A stretch of DNA of 42,379 nt from Chloroflexota bacterium. GTDB lineage: Bacteria; Chloroflexota; Ktedonobacteria; Ktedonobacterales; JACDGC01. Positions 26,926 through 35,949 of this stretch are shown piece after piece. How positions within the stretch are numbered: the stretch's first letter is position 1; every line of letters starts with the position of its first letter. Made by a program: the position numbers and the translations under genes. The stretch covers positions 1-42,379 of the forward strand of contig JAJYBV010000022.1 in assembly GCA_021778805.1 (NCBI GenBank). Reading direction: 5' to 3'. Below the pieces are notes generated by a model. That model was not told the origin of the DNA and searched no databases. It worked only from the letters and a program-made list of their open reading frames with translations.

Positions 26926-26962
26926 CACAAGCACCGCCCCAAATCGTTTGTTTGAAACCATA

Positions 26963-27303
26963 CACTGCACGGTACACATTGAGGCAATGCAATCCGGTAG
27001 GGGCGCCCCTTGCGGTCGCCCTTGCTCTTCGGCTACCAATATTGCTTTGGGAATATTATTTAAAATAATAATTTTTGGGGGACACCCCAATCCCCGCGCA
27101 AGGGGCTATCGCCCCTTACGTATCCCCATGTGTACCGTGCGGTGATTTTTCATAAAAGAGATTTTGGGGACACCCCAAACCCCGCGCAAGGGGCATCCGC
27201 CCCTTACGTATCCCCATGTGTACCGTGCGGTGTTTGTTTATAAAAGATATTTTGGGGACACCCCAATCCCCGCGCAAGGGGCATCCGCCCCTTACGTATC
27301 CCT
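26963..27303. repeat. Inverted-repeat element with 88-bp tandem units (MITE-like)
   Basis: Begins CACTGCACGGTACACAT at 26963. It then has a hairpin module (GGTAGGGGCG...CGCCC), followed by three tandem units at 27073-27303 with an 88-bp period; the third is truncated. Each unit contains GGGGACACCCC and AAGGGGC/GCCCCTT palindromes. Full units end CCCATGTGTACCGTGCGGTG (27125-27144 and 27213-27232), the inverted form of the left end. No transposase is encoded. The gap between rsgA and fliM is filled by this and module A up to 27303; the last 150 bases hold the fliM leader. Confidence 0.8.
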
Positions 27304-27452
27304 GATTACGTGGTATATTTTATCCCTCTTTCATTGTTAAAGATCATTATTCAGATGCGTAAAAAATATTTGCCCCATAGACCATTTGCAGGATCAGGTA
27401 TTATAGAAGAGGAAAATAATCACAATGATGCGCACAATAAGAGGTTTAAAAC

Positions 27453-28514
27453 ATGCCTGAAGAAGCGATGTCGCAAGAAGCAATCGATCGTCTTCTAAAC
27501 GAGATGAAAAGTGGAAAAGCGCTGCCGGAAGCTAGTAAAAGCGAATCAGAAAATAGCGCCGCAACCCGCGCTCAGAAAACTGCTCAGCGTACTTTAGAGA
27601 ATGAGCATTCGCATATTGTGCCCAGCGGATCGAAAAAAATCCGGGATTATGACTTCCGGCGCCCAAACCGTATATCGAAAGAGCATATGCGCGGTTTGCG
27701 GATGATCCACGAGAATTTTGCGCGTGATATTCCGCGCGCATGGGGATCATTGCTGCGCGCCGGCGGTCAAGTGAAAATAACTTCAATGGAACAGACGATA
27801 TATGAGGAATTTCGGAATCATTTATCGCCGCATTGCCTGTTGGGTGTAGTAAGCCTTCCGCCCCTGGAAGGTGAAATTGCGTTTTATATGGAACTGGAAA
27901 CCGCGTTTATCTTGATAGATCGACTATTAGGCGGGCCGGGATCTGAATTAAAGCGTACTCGCGAATTTACTACATTAGAGCTGAATTTGCTGAATAAAGT
28001 TATCGCTGCTTTGCTGCCATTTTTCCGTGAAGCTTGGCTGCCGGTATTATCATTAGAACCGCAAATTGATAGGATATTATCAAATGTTGAGTTTCTGCAA
28101 TTAACCGCGCTGAATGAATCCGTTTTGGTGACTATTTTCCAAGCGCGATATTTAAATACCGATATGGATATTTCTTTGTGCATACCATACACCATGATTG
28201 CGCCAATTTTAACACGGGTAAATTTAAACGAAAATCAGCAGGGCCATGTCGGTTCCGATGAATTGGATAAGCAGCGGATGCGGAAAATTGTCAATCATGT
28301 GCCATTTGATGTAACTGCCCGGTTAGGCAGCGCCCCTGTTCCAATCGCTGAATTAACCAAATTAAAGGTTAATGATATTATTCGGTTAGATATTCACGTT
28401 GATGGCGCCGCAGAAATTTTAGTCAACGGCAAAGCGCATTTTGCCGCTAAACCCGGCCTGTATAACGGCGCTTTGTCCATGCAGATATCTGATATAATCA
28501 AAAATATGGACTGA
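27453..28514 (+). CDS. fliM: Flagellar motor switch protein FliM
   Basis: 353 residues. FliM forms the middle of the C-ring and binds phospho-CheY. The N-terminal EAIDRLL (within MSQEAIDRLLNEM) matches the CheY-binding EIDALL-type motif. The middle domain begins near YDFRRPNRISKEHMRGLRMI and contains LIDRLLGGPG. The C-terminal SpoA-like domain is present (VPIAELTKLKVNDIIRLDI then VNGKAHFAAKPGLYNGALSM). AGAGG precedes the ATG at 27453; an internal ATG five codons later is the alternative. It is a single flagellar gene among repeats and housekeeping genes, about 15 kb from the main cluster. Confidence 0.96.
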   Translation: MPEEAMSQEAIDRLLNEMKSGKALPEASKSESENSAATRAQKTAQRTLENEHSHIVPSGSKKIRDYDFRRPNRISKEHMRGLRMIHENFARDIPRAWGSLLRAGGQVKITSMEQTIYEEFRNHLSPHCLLGVVSLPPLEGEIAFYMELETAFILIDRLLGGPGSELKRTREFTTLELNLLNKVIAALLPFFREAWLPVLSLEPQIDRILSNVEFLQLTALNESVLVTIFQARYLNTDMDISLCIPYTMIAPILTRVNLNENQQGHVGSDELDKQRMRKIVNHVPFDVTARLGSAPVPIAELTKLKVNDIIRLDIHVDGAAEILVNGKAHFAAKPGLYNGALSMQISDIIKNMD

Positions 28515-28551
28515 ATAACTTTTTCATCGTATACTAATTACGCAAGTCTGC

Positions 28552-28577
28552 AATCTCACTGTTCATTGAGATTTTGC
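28552..28577 (+). terminator. Weak terminator candidate after fliM
   Basis: AATCTCA (28552-28558) pairs with TGAGATT (28567-28573), followed by TTTT. It is short, so only a candidate; a GC-rich stem lies a little further on. Confidence 0.35.
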
Positions 28578-28694
28578 GCAGCGCAGCCTTTGCCGCGCTG
28601 TGGCAGACAATTGTTAAAAAACAAACTCCTCATTTTTAAAACTCAGATCATAAGATCGGTTGCTGCAATTTAACTTTGAAAGGTTCCATTACGA

Positions 28695-29903
28695 ATGAGT
28701 CAGCAAACAGTTCGGGGAAATCTCCTGATTGGCCAGTCAGGCGGCCCAACAGCGGTTATTAACGCCAGTTTAGTTGGCGCAGTGAAAGAAGCGCTGCGCA
28801 TTGACGCAATTAATACTGTTTACGGCGCAATCCATGGTGTTGAAGGTTTGCTGAACAGCAAGGTGATAGATATCGGCCATGAAACGCCAGACGCGCTGCA
28901 AACGATCATGCAAACCCCATCGGCGTATTTGGGTTCCTGCAGATATAAACTGCGGGAAGATGATCCGGAAAAAGCTGTAGAGATATTGAAAGCGCATAAT
29001 GTGCGCTATTTTTTATATATCGGCGGAAATGACTCGGCGGATACCGCGCACCGCATCGGTGCTGCTGCTGCGGCAATGGGATACGATCTGCGGGTAATCG
29101 GCGTACCAAAAACTATCGATAACGATTTACCGGTTACCGATCATTGCCCCGGATATGGCAGCGCCGCACGCGCAATTGCTATGGCCACACAGGAATCGGC
29201 CCTATGTTCACAAGCAATGCCAGACCATTACCCAGTGAAAATTATCGAGGTAATGGGCCGCTATGCCGGATGGCTGGCTTGCGCTTCCGCGTTGGGCAAA
29301 CATACGCCGGATGACGCGCCCCATCTAATTTATATTCCGGAACGCAAGTTGGATTATACTGCGTTTTTGCGCGATGTGCGTACTGTTGTGCGCCGCGTTG
29401 GCTATTGTGTGGCTGTGGTTTCGGAGCATTTAACCGATACACAGGGAAAAGGTGTTGGCGAGCAATATACACAAGGCACTGACTCTTTTGGGCACCCGTT
29501 AGTCGCCGGGGTAGCGCAAACATTGGTGGATTTGGTGAAATCCGAGCTGGGATTGCGGGCGCGGTTCGATAAACCCGGCGATTGGCAGCGTATGTCTAGC
29601 GCGCATTTCTCCAAAACCGATGTTGATGATGCGTATTTAGTTGGCAGAATGGCTGTGCGCTACGCTGTCCGCGGGGTAACTCAAAAAATGGTTACACTGC
29701 AGCGTGTGCCGGGGGATCGCTATGTATGCGAAACCGGTCTGGCAGATTTGGAAGAAATTGCCAACCAGCAGAAATTACTGCCCGATGAATTTTTAGATAA
29801 AGATGGCGCAATGGTGTCGCTAGCGTTTTATGACTATGCTTTGCCGCTCATTGGGGATCCATTGCCGAAGTATGCGCGTGTTCAGCCAAGGTATGTATGG
29901 TAA
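28695..29903 (+). CDS. PPi-dependent 6-phosphofructokinase
   Basis: 402 residues. It phosphorylates fructose-6-phosphate, probably with pyrophosphate as donor, which makes this step reversible. The donor call rests on two positions: GGNDS (110-114) has Asp where ATP enzymes have Gly, and PKTIDND (138-144) has Lys where ATP enzymes have Gly. MGRYAGWLA (187-195) is the family's substrate-binding motif. The N-terminal GQSGGPTAVINASL is the diphosphate loop. The gene stands alone, with phosphomannomutase/phosphoglucomutase 156 nt downstream. Confidence 0.93.
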   Translation: MSQQTVRGNLLIGQSGGPTAVINASLVGAVKEALRIDAINTVYGAIHGVEGLLNSKVIDIGHETPDALQTIMQTPSAYLGSCRYKLREDDPEKAVEILKAHNVRYFLYIGGNDSADTAHRIGAAAAAMGYDLRVIGVPKTIDNDLPVTDHCPGYGSAARAIAMATQESALCSQAMPDHYPVKIIEVMGRYAGWLACASALGKHTPDDAPHLIYIPERKLDYTAFLRDVRTVVRRVGYCVAVVSEHLTDTQGKGVGEQYTQGTDSFGHPLVAGVAQTLVDLVKSELGLRARFDKPGDWQRMSSAHFSKTDVDDAYLVGRMAVRYAVRGVTQKMVTLQRVPGDRYVCETGLADLEEIANQQKLLPDEFLDKDGAMVSLAFYDYALPLIGDPLPKYARVQPRYVW

Positions 29904-30059
29904 ACTGATAATATGCCTTGTCAATTGCCAGCGCAACCATTTTTGAATAGCTGCGCCGACTCAGTTGCATTGCATACAAGCGCATCACACAATTTTTCCG
30001 CGATCATACAATAGATAAATCAGGGATATTTTATTGCGGAAGCACATACGGAGTATTAG

Positions 30060-31433
30060 ATGACAACAGATGACACAATTATGAAGGTTTTTGGCGCATA
30101 CGATATTCGAGGAGTATATCCCGATGCGCTAAATGAAGAAATTACTTATAAAGCCGCCAGAGGGCTGGTGGTTTATTTGGGCGCAAGCGCTGTGGCAGTT
30201 GGCCGGGATATGCGGTTATCGTCTCCGGCGCTGGCTGAAGCGGCGCTGCGTGGTATAACAGACCAAGGCGCACAGGCTATCGATTTAGGCATGACATCTA
30301 CAGATGAACTCTATTTTGCGGTTGGTAAATTTGGCTATCCGGCTGGAATCATGATTACTGCTTCGCACAACCCCGGGCAGTATAACGGATTAAAAATGTG
30401 CCGCGAAGAAGCTATTCCATTAAGCGATAAAAGCGGCTTGGAAGATATCCGCGACATTATTTTGAAAAATGAGTTTCCTACCCCGGCGCAAACCTTGCCC
30501 ATCCAGAAAGTGGATGTTTTAGACGCCTTTGCCGAACATGCGCTGCGTTTTGTCGATATCAGCAAAATTCGTCCGATGAAGATTGTTGCCGACGCCGGCA
30601 ATGGCATGGCTGGCATGGTGCTTCCCCGAGTTTTTGCTAAAATTCCGCAGTGCGAGCTGATCCCGCTGTATTTCGAGCTGGACGGGCATTTTCCACATCA
30701 CCCGGCAAGCCCGATAGAGCCAGAGAATATGGAAGATTTACAGCGCGCTGTGCGCAGCCATTCCGCAGATATCGGAGCGGCTTTTGATGGTGACGCAGAC
30801 AGGATGTTTATTACCGATGAAAAAGCTAACTTAATTGATGGCGCAACTGTTACCGCTATGGTTGCCACAAGTATGCTGCGCAAACACCCCGGTTCCACTA
30901 TTTTATATAACCTTATTTCATCGCGTGATGTTCCCGAAGCAATAGAACGCGCCGGCGGTAAAGCTGTGCGCACACGGGTTGGCCATTCATTCATTAAGCC
31001 GCAAATGCGTTCGGAAAACGCGATTTTCGGCGGCGAACATTCGGGGCATTTCTATTTCCGCGATAATTTTTACGCAGATTCGGGATTAATTGCGTTTTTG
31101 CATGTGCTGGAATTGTTAAGCGATGAGCATAAATCGGTTTCAGAATTGGCCGCGCCATTTCATACCCGCTTTTCTTCCGGTGAAATAAATACCCGTTTTG
31201 AATCTCAATCCGCAGTAAAAGCCAAGGTTCAGGAAATTGTGCAAACATTCGAAACGCAGCCCGGCGCATCGGTTGATATGCTGGATGGCGTTACGGTAAA
31301 TTTCCCCGATTGGTGGTTCAATGTTCGCGGATCAAACACCGAGCCGTTTTTACGGCTGAATGTTGAGGGCGATACTGCCGCAAAAATGGAGCATGGCCGC
31401 GATGAGGTTTTAGCGATTATCCGGGCAAAATAA
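30060..31433 (+). CDS. Phosphomannomutase / phosphoglucomutase
   Basis: 457 residues, an alpha-D-phosphohexomutase interconverting hexose 1- and 6-phosphates. All four signature loops are visible: phosphoserine loop TASHNP (S102), metal loop DGDADR (243-248), sugar loop GGEHSGH (324-330) and phosphate loop RGSNTEP (423-429). The GEHSG form and overall length fit the PMM/PGM (AlgC/ManB) group. GGAG lies upstream of the ATG. A strong terminator follows. It supplies sugar nucleotides for envelope or exopolysaccharide synthesis (inferred). Confidence 0.94.
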   Translation: MTTDDTIMKVFGAYDIRGVYPDALNEEITYKAARGLVVYLGASAVAVGRDMRLSSPALAEAALRGITDQGAQAIDLGMTSTDELYFAVGKFGYPAGIMITASHNPGQYNGLKMCREEAIPLSDKSGLEDIRDIILKNEFPTPAQTLPIQKVDVLDAFAEHALRFVDISKIRPMKIVADAGNGMAGMVLPRVFAKIPQCELIPLYFELDGHFPHHPASPIEPENMEDLQRAVRSHSADIGAAFDGDADRMFITDEKANLIDGATVTAMVATSMLRKHPGSTILYNLISSRDVPEAIERAGGKAVRTRVGHSFIKPQMRSENAIFGGEHSGHFYFRDNFYADSGLIAFLHVLELLSDEHKSVSELAAPFHTRFSSGEINTRFESQSAVKAKVQEIVQTFETQPGASVDMLDGVTVNFPDWWFNVRGSNTEPFLRLNVEGDTAAKMEHGRDEVLAIIRAK

Positions 31434-31467
31434 CTTGCCCAAAGCATTCCATTTGCAAAGTTTTACT

Positions 31468-31496
31468 GAGGTTTGGAAATAGCCAAACCTCTTTTT
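31468..31496 (+). terminator. Rho-independent terminator after the phosphohexomutase gene
   Basis: GAGGTTTGG (31468-31476) pairs with CCAAACCTC (31483-31491) with a 6-nt loop, followed by TTTTT. Confidence 0.9.
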
Positions 31497-31531
31497 CATG
31501 TGCGTTTCTGTTTATGTTGCAATTTGCTGCG

Positions 31532-32047
31532 CTATTGCGCCTGGATGGTGAACGTATATAGAATAATGATACCCGAACACACATTGCCGGGTTTGCATAG
31601 CATTTGCCTGGTAAAATAAAGCTGAGATTCCCCGGCGCTTGGCGCAGAAAACCGCCAAATACAGGCGCTGCGCGTGGAATCGAAATAACCTGCCGGCTGC
31701 AGCAATTGCAAATTGCCGTTCTGACGGCTGAATTTCCAAACAGCGTTGGATGGCAGCACAAATTCCAAATCATTGCCCGCAGCAATAGTTTTTATCGAGT
31801 TCGCGTCTGCTGGCGCAATGGTAAGCGCAGCATTCCCCGGCCAATTTGGCTGTACGGCAGCGCCGGGGCATCCATTAAACGCAGCGGCGCCGGTAGTTGA
31901 AGGCTGTGTTGATGTGCGCGCACGCCCGATAAAAATGACACCGGAAACAATAATTGCCACTGCGACAATACCTGCTGCTGCGCCGGTAAAAGCGCCTTTC
32001 CGGGTTTTTAAAAAATTCAGAAAAGGTTGCATTGCTATAGTTTCCAT
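31532..32047 (-). CDS. Small membrane-anchored extracytoplasmic protein
   Basis: 171 residues. A basic N-terminus is followed by one membrane helix (about 18-41, GAFTGAAAGIVAVAIIVSGV). The outside domain of about 120 residues contains four cysteines (C60, then one each in SACIW, MLCKPG and VCSG). The last 80 residues (DLEFVLPSNAVWKF, then APSAGESQLYFTRQ, ending in an IILYTFTIQ strand) faintly recall the chagasin/I42 inhibitor fold, which is only a suggestion. An alternative start is the ATG five codons in. It has no operon partners and converges on the phosphohexomutase gene. Confidence 0.6.
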   Translation of the reverse strand: METIAMQPFLNFLKTRKGAFTGAAAGIVAVAIIVSGVIFIGRARTSTQPSTTGAAAFNGCPGAAVQPNWPGNAALTIAPADANSIKTIAAGNDLEFVLPSNAVWKFSRQNGNLQLLQPAGYFDSTRSACIWRFSAPSAGESQLYFTRQMLCKPGNVCSGIIILYTFTIQAQ

Positions 32048-32255
32048 TCCATTTGTTACAAATTTAGATGTTTTTATGCAAGTTAATAGAAAACCGCTGC
32101 ATTGGTTTTAAAGAACGCCTTTTGGGCAAAATGGGATCCAATATGTTGAAAAACATCCCCTACTATAGAGTACCGCATATAACCAGCGATTTGAACAGTC
32201 CATGAATGAGAGATAGATCACTGCGGATTGGAGATTTTTACTACAAAAAAAAAGT

Positions 32256-32720
32256 AACTACTCAGGGGAGTAAAGCCAAGAATGGCTCTTCCAACAATAG
32301 CGTACCGCCCATCCACTTACGCCACGCTGTAGCGAAAGCGCCGCCATGAAGCGCTTGTTTAATATAAACACCGCGCGGTACACATGAGGCCATGCAATCC
32401 GGTAGGGGCGACCCTTGCGGTCGCCCTTGCTGCCCGGCAAACAATATTTTTCCTCGGAAAATAAAATAATAAGATTTTTTTTGGGGACGCCCCATACCCC
32501 GCGCAATGGGCTACCGCCCCTTACGAATCCCTAGGTGTACCGTGCGGTGGTTGTTTAAAATAAAATATTGTTTGGGGACACCCCAATCCCCGCGCAATGG
32601 GCTACCGCCCCTTACGAATCCCTGGGTGTACCGTGCGGTGGTTGTTTAAAATAAAATATTGTTTGGGGACACCCCAATCCCCGCGCAATGGGCTACCGCC
32701 CCTTACGAATCCCTGGGTTT
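32256..32720. repeat. Inverted-repeat element with 91-bp tandem units
   Basis: Second large copy of the MITE-like family. It begins AACTACTCAGGGGAGTAAAG (32256), then CACCGCGCGGTACACATGAG (32369) and the GGGGCGACC-CTTGC-GGTCGCCC hairpin module. Three tandem units with a 91-bp period follow (ACGCCCC/ACACCCC marks at 32487, 32578 and 32669). The first two units end in GTGTACCGTGCGGTG, the inverse of the left end. The 770-bp gap between the small membrane gene and the next minus-strand gene consists mainly of this element. Confidence 0.8.
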
Positions 32721-32759
32721 TTTGTGTTCTGTGTATCTTATCAATATCCCCTAAGTAGT

Positions 32760-32799
32760 CAAAAAAAAAGCGTTTACCGATTGAAACTTCGGTAAACGC
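32760..32799 (-). terminator. Rho-independent terminator of the 4-TM protein gene
   Basis: Read on the minus strand, GCGTTTACCGA pairs with TCGGTAAACGC (32789-32799 with 32770-32780) and is followed by nine T residues. Confidence 0.92.
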
Positions 32800-32817
32800 A
32801 ACTGTAAAACAACAGAT

Positions 32818-33213
32818 TTAAAATTCGTCGGATAAATATCTGGTCCAAATTAATACAACCGCCAGCCCGCCAACTAACGCAAAAAACGCGACAGTGCCGC
32901 CATAGTTGGGGTCGCTGAATTTAAAGAAGAAAAGAAGACCCAACCATAAAATTGAGCCGGAAATTGCTAAAGACAACCGGGATGATTCTGCTGTCGCAGG
33001 AATAAATACCTGCGCTAAAAGCCAAACTACGCCGAGAACAAGAATAGTTCCCCACTTAACGGCGCTTGCGCCGGTTGCGTCTAGAGAAAAAGTGTTTTGC
33101 AAAAATCCAGAAGATTCTGTATTAATAAATACAAACGCGCTCAGCCAGATAAACGCTAATATCGCGCTGATAAAAGGTTTGGCAGGTTTTACCGCAACCA
33201 CTGAAAAGCTCAC
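32818..33213 (-). CDS. Small integral membrane protein, four predicted helices
   Basis: 131 residues, not recognised. Four hydrophobic segments lie at about 14-30 (FISAILAFIWLSAFVFI), 52-71, 80-97 and 105-126, joined by short loops. A GTG start is assumed; the Shine-Dalgarno sequence is weak. The strong terminator just downstream supports a real, independently transcribed gene. No functional motif is visible. Confidence 0.7.
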   Translation of the reverse strand: MSFSVVAVKPAKPFISAILAFIWLSAFVFINTESSGFLQNTFSLDATGASAVKWGTILVLGVVWLLAQVFIPATAESSRLSLAISGSILWLGLLFFFKFSDPNYGGTVAFFALVGGLAVVLIWTRYLSDEF

Positions 33214-33411
33214 TTTCTTGAACTTTTTTATGTAAAAAGTTCGTAGAATATATGGGATATCTTGGACTGCAGCGACTCGTTATGAGCATAGAAGTCCTTC
33301 TTCTATTATAGTACACGACTGAATAAAGGATACGCAATACCATGGGGAAATTTTCTGCGAAAAAAGTCACGAAATATGTCTGCATAGTATATTGGCGCCG
33401 GCGGCAGGGAA

Positions 33412-35169
33412 GTGATTCGATTGCATAACATCGATACTTACCCATATATTGTATCATTTGGCGATTGCGGCGCTATCATGCGGTTTGCTGGGGAGATTAG
33501 CGCCGCAGGGCATATGCGCGCTATTGCGCTGCTGCAAACATACGCCGAACATATGCCCGATGGCGTGTTAGATATTATTCCGGGTTATGTTTCACTCGGC
33601 GTATATTTCAATCCGCAAAAAATCTCCTTTGAAGCAATTGCGGAGGATATGCTTCGGCGCGCCGATACATTAATCTACAACAAACATCTGCCGCGCCGCG
33701 CGGTTACCATATCGGTACACTATGGCGGACGCGCAGGACCGGATCTTGCCGCGCTGGCGGAATCTGCCCATATTTCTGTGGAACAGGCTGTAGAACTGCA
33801 CGCTAATAGAGATTATACTGTTTATTTTCTGGGATTTATTGCAGGCTTTCCGTATTTAGGAGAGGTAGATCCAAAAATTCGCGCGCCGCGCCGAAGTACA
33901 CCCCGCAAACATATTCCGCGGGGATCCGTAGGTATCGCAGAGGCGCAAACCGGAATTTATTCCGTAAACAGTCCCGGAGGATGGAATATTATCGGCGCCA
34001 CATCGGCAGATGTGTTTAATCCGTTTCGCAATGCGCCATTTCTGCTGCTTCCGGGTGATACGGCGCGGTTTACCATTGCCGCTATCGATGCCGATATTGA
34101 TATAAACACAGATTTTTCGATAACCACTGCAACACCAGCAGAACAACGGCGTTGGGTTGCGCCGGATGGCGCTGTGGCATGCGCTATGGTGATTCATTCG
34201 GGGTCGCAAACCTGCGCACAAGGAGCAAGTAGACATAATGTAGGATTATTTGGCATATCACGCGGCGGCGCGGCAGATTTTTTTTCGCTGCGGGCCGGTA
34301 ACTTGGCGCTGGGCAATCCACCTGATGCCTGCGCGCTGGAATTTGCAGGGATGGGGCCAGAATTGAAATTTTTGCAGGCAATACAAATTATTGTAACCGG
34401 CGCCGCTGAAACTATGACAATTGATGGTTATACCCTTCCTGCCGGACGAAGCGTAACAATGCGCGCCGGACAGGTTTTGCGCGCCGGAGAGACAACACAT
34501 GGCGCGCGCGGTTATATTTGCTTTGCCGGAGGTATTGCCGGAGAAGATATATTAGGCGCAGATTCTACCGATATTCGCGGCGGTTTTGGCGGGATCGCTG
34601 GCAGGTATTTGCGCGCCGGTGATATTCTATCAGTTTGGCAAACGACAAAACAGACGGTGGATGCGCTTACTCGCATAAAAACGCCCAATCATAATCAATT
34701 GCTGCGTGTATTGCCTGGCCCAGATTTTGCAGCGCACAATCAATTAGTACAAGCGCTGAAAAAACAGACGTTTGTGGTTACTCAGCGTTCGGATCGTATG
34801 GGTATTAGTTTGGAAAGCGTGGGGCTGCCATTGCCGGAAGATCTGATTCCCCTTGGCATTATTTCAGAAATGACGCTGCCCGGGGCGCTGCAGATTCCTC
34901 CGGACGGCAAACCAATGCTGTTAGGCGCAGATTGCCAAACAACCGGAGGGTACTGTATTCCTTTAGCGGTTATCAGCGCCGATATATGGCGTATTGGGCA
35001 GCTTTGCCCGGGAATGACTGTACAATTTGCGTTGGTATCGCGCGCGGAATCGGCTGATGCGCTGCGGCAAATGCGCTTGGCGGAACAGGTGTATGCTGTA
35101 GAAGTATATGATACTTCACAGTTATTTTGTGGTTTTTTGGAAGGTGATTTGCATGAAGAAACGTTTTGA
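33412..35169 (+). CDS. 5-oxoprolinase subunits B and C, fused (PxpB-PxpC)
   Basis: 585 residues. It cleaves 5-oxoproline (pyroglutamate) to glutamate with ATP, together with PxpA. Residues of about 1-230 are the PxpB (KipI-like) part, with VSFGDCGAIMRF and FLGFIAGFPYLGEVDP, then PGGWNIIGAT. About 250-585 are the PxpC (KipA-like) part, with HNVGLFGISRGGAADFFSLR, then NLALGNPPDACALEFAG, RVLPGPDF and QRSDRMGISLE. In most bacteria these are separate genes. A GTG start with GCAGGGA upstream is used. The 3' end overlaps pxpA by 17 bases. Confidence 0.93.
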   Translation: MIRLHNIDTYPYIVSFGDCGAIMRFAGEISAAGHMRAIALLQTYAEHMPDGVLDIIPGYVSLGVYFNPQKISFEAIAEDMLRRADTLIYNKHLPRRAVTISVHYGGRAGPDLAALAESAHISVEQAVELHANRDYTVYFLGFIAGFPYLGEVDPKIRAPRRSTPRKHIPRGSVGIAEAQTGIYSVNSPGGWNIIGATSADVFNPFRNAPFLLLPGDTARFTIAAIDADIDINTDFSITTATPAEQRRWVAPDGAVACAMVIHSGSQTCAQGASRHNVGLFGISRGGAADFFSLRAGNLALGNPPDACALEFAGMGPELKFLQAIQIIVTGAAETMTIDGYTLPAGRSVTMRAGQVLRAGETTHGARGYICFAGGIAGEDILGADSTDIRGGFGGIAGRYLRAGDILSVWQTTKQTVDALTRIKTPNHNQLLRVLPGPDFAAHNQLVQALKKQTFVVTQRSDRMGISLESVGLPLPEDLIPLGIISEMTLPGALQIPPDGKPMLLGADCQTTGGYCIPLAVISADIWRIGQLCPGMTVQFALVSRAESADALRQMRLAEQVYAVEVYDTSQLFCGFLEGDLHEETF

Positions 35170-35932
35170 TATGAACGCCGACGCCGGAGAATCTTTCGGT
35201 TTATGGCAAATCGGCGCCGACGCAGAGCTATTTCCGCATATTACTTCGGCAAATATTGCGTGTGGCGCTCACGCCGGGGATCCAACAGTCATGCGGAAAA
35301 CTATTGAATTAGCGGCATTGCATCAGGTCGCCATCGGCGCGCACCCCGGATATCCCGATTTACAGGGATTTGGCCGGCGAGCAATGACAATAGATCCGGA
35401 GGAAATACATGATATGGTGGTGACCCAAATTGGCGCATTGCAGGCAATGGCGCACATTTTTGGTATGCGGCTGCAGCATATGAAATTGCATGGCGCACTG
35501 TACAACACCGCCGCGCAAAATGCGGCAATTGCGCAGGCAGTTTGCCGCGCCGCGCTGAAACTAGATGCCGAACTGATAGTTGTGACGTTAGCGGGATCGG
35601 TAATGGCAAAGATATCGCAAGATATGGGGCTGCGAACAGCTGAAGAGTTATTTATAGACCGCGGTTATGCGGAGGACGGAACCTTGCTGCCGCGCAGCCA
35701 TCCTCACGCTATAGTAAGTGACGCAGTGGAGATCGATCACCGCGCAGAACTATTAACAACATCGGGTGTTATACAGACGGAAGGGGGATTATTATTGCCG
35801 CGTCATTGTGTTACATTGTGCGTACACAGCGATACACCAAACGCGGCAGCCATCGCGGCGCGCGCTAAACAAGCGTTTCGGCTGGCTGGCGCTGAAATTT
35901 GCCCAATGGCAGAGATTTTAGCATATCGGTAA
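35153..35932 (+). CDS. pxpA: 5-oxoprolinase subunit A (LamB/YcsF family)
   Basis: 259 residues from the ATG at 35153, which has GGAAGGTG upstream inside the end of the previous gene. Visible are DMNADAGESFGLW, SANIACGAHAGDP, GAHPGYPDLQGFGRR, HMKLHGALYN and ADRGY-like IDRGYAEDGTLLPR, the family hallmarks. Together with the preceding fusion protein it forms a complete two-gene 5-oxoprolinase operon. Confidence 0.95.
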   Translation: MKKRFDMNADAGESFGLWQIGADAELFPHITSANIACGAHAGDPTVMRKTIELAALHQVAIGAHPGYPDLQGFGRRAMTIDPEEIHDMVVTQIGALQAMAHIFGMRLQHMKLHGALYNTAAQNAAIAQAVCRAALKLDAELIVVTLAGSVMAKISQDMGLRTAEELFIDRGYAEDGTLLPRSHPHAIVSDAVEIDHRAELLTTSGVIQTEGGLLLPRHCVTLCVHSDTPNAAAIAARAKQAFRLAGAEICPMAEILAYR

Positions 35933-35949
35933 ATCATAGAATAAAGGCA

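Noticed and set aside
26728-27090. Open frames on both strands of the repeat regions (also 32258-32506 and 41812-42142)
   Set aside because: They run through inverted and tandem repeats, have no domain, and recur with the repeats. They are frequent spurious hypothetical proteins.
27073-27303. Tandem repeats as a CRISPR array
   Set aside because: The period is 88 bp and almost the whole unit is repeated. There are no unique spacers and no cas genes. The same applies to 32480-32720.
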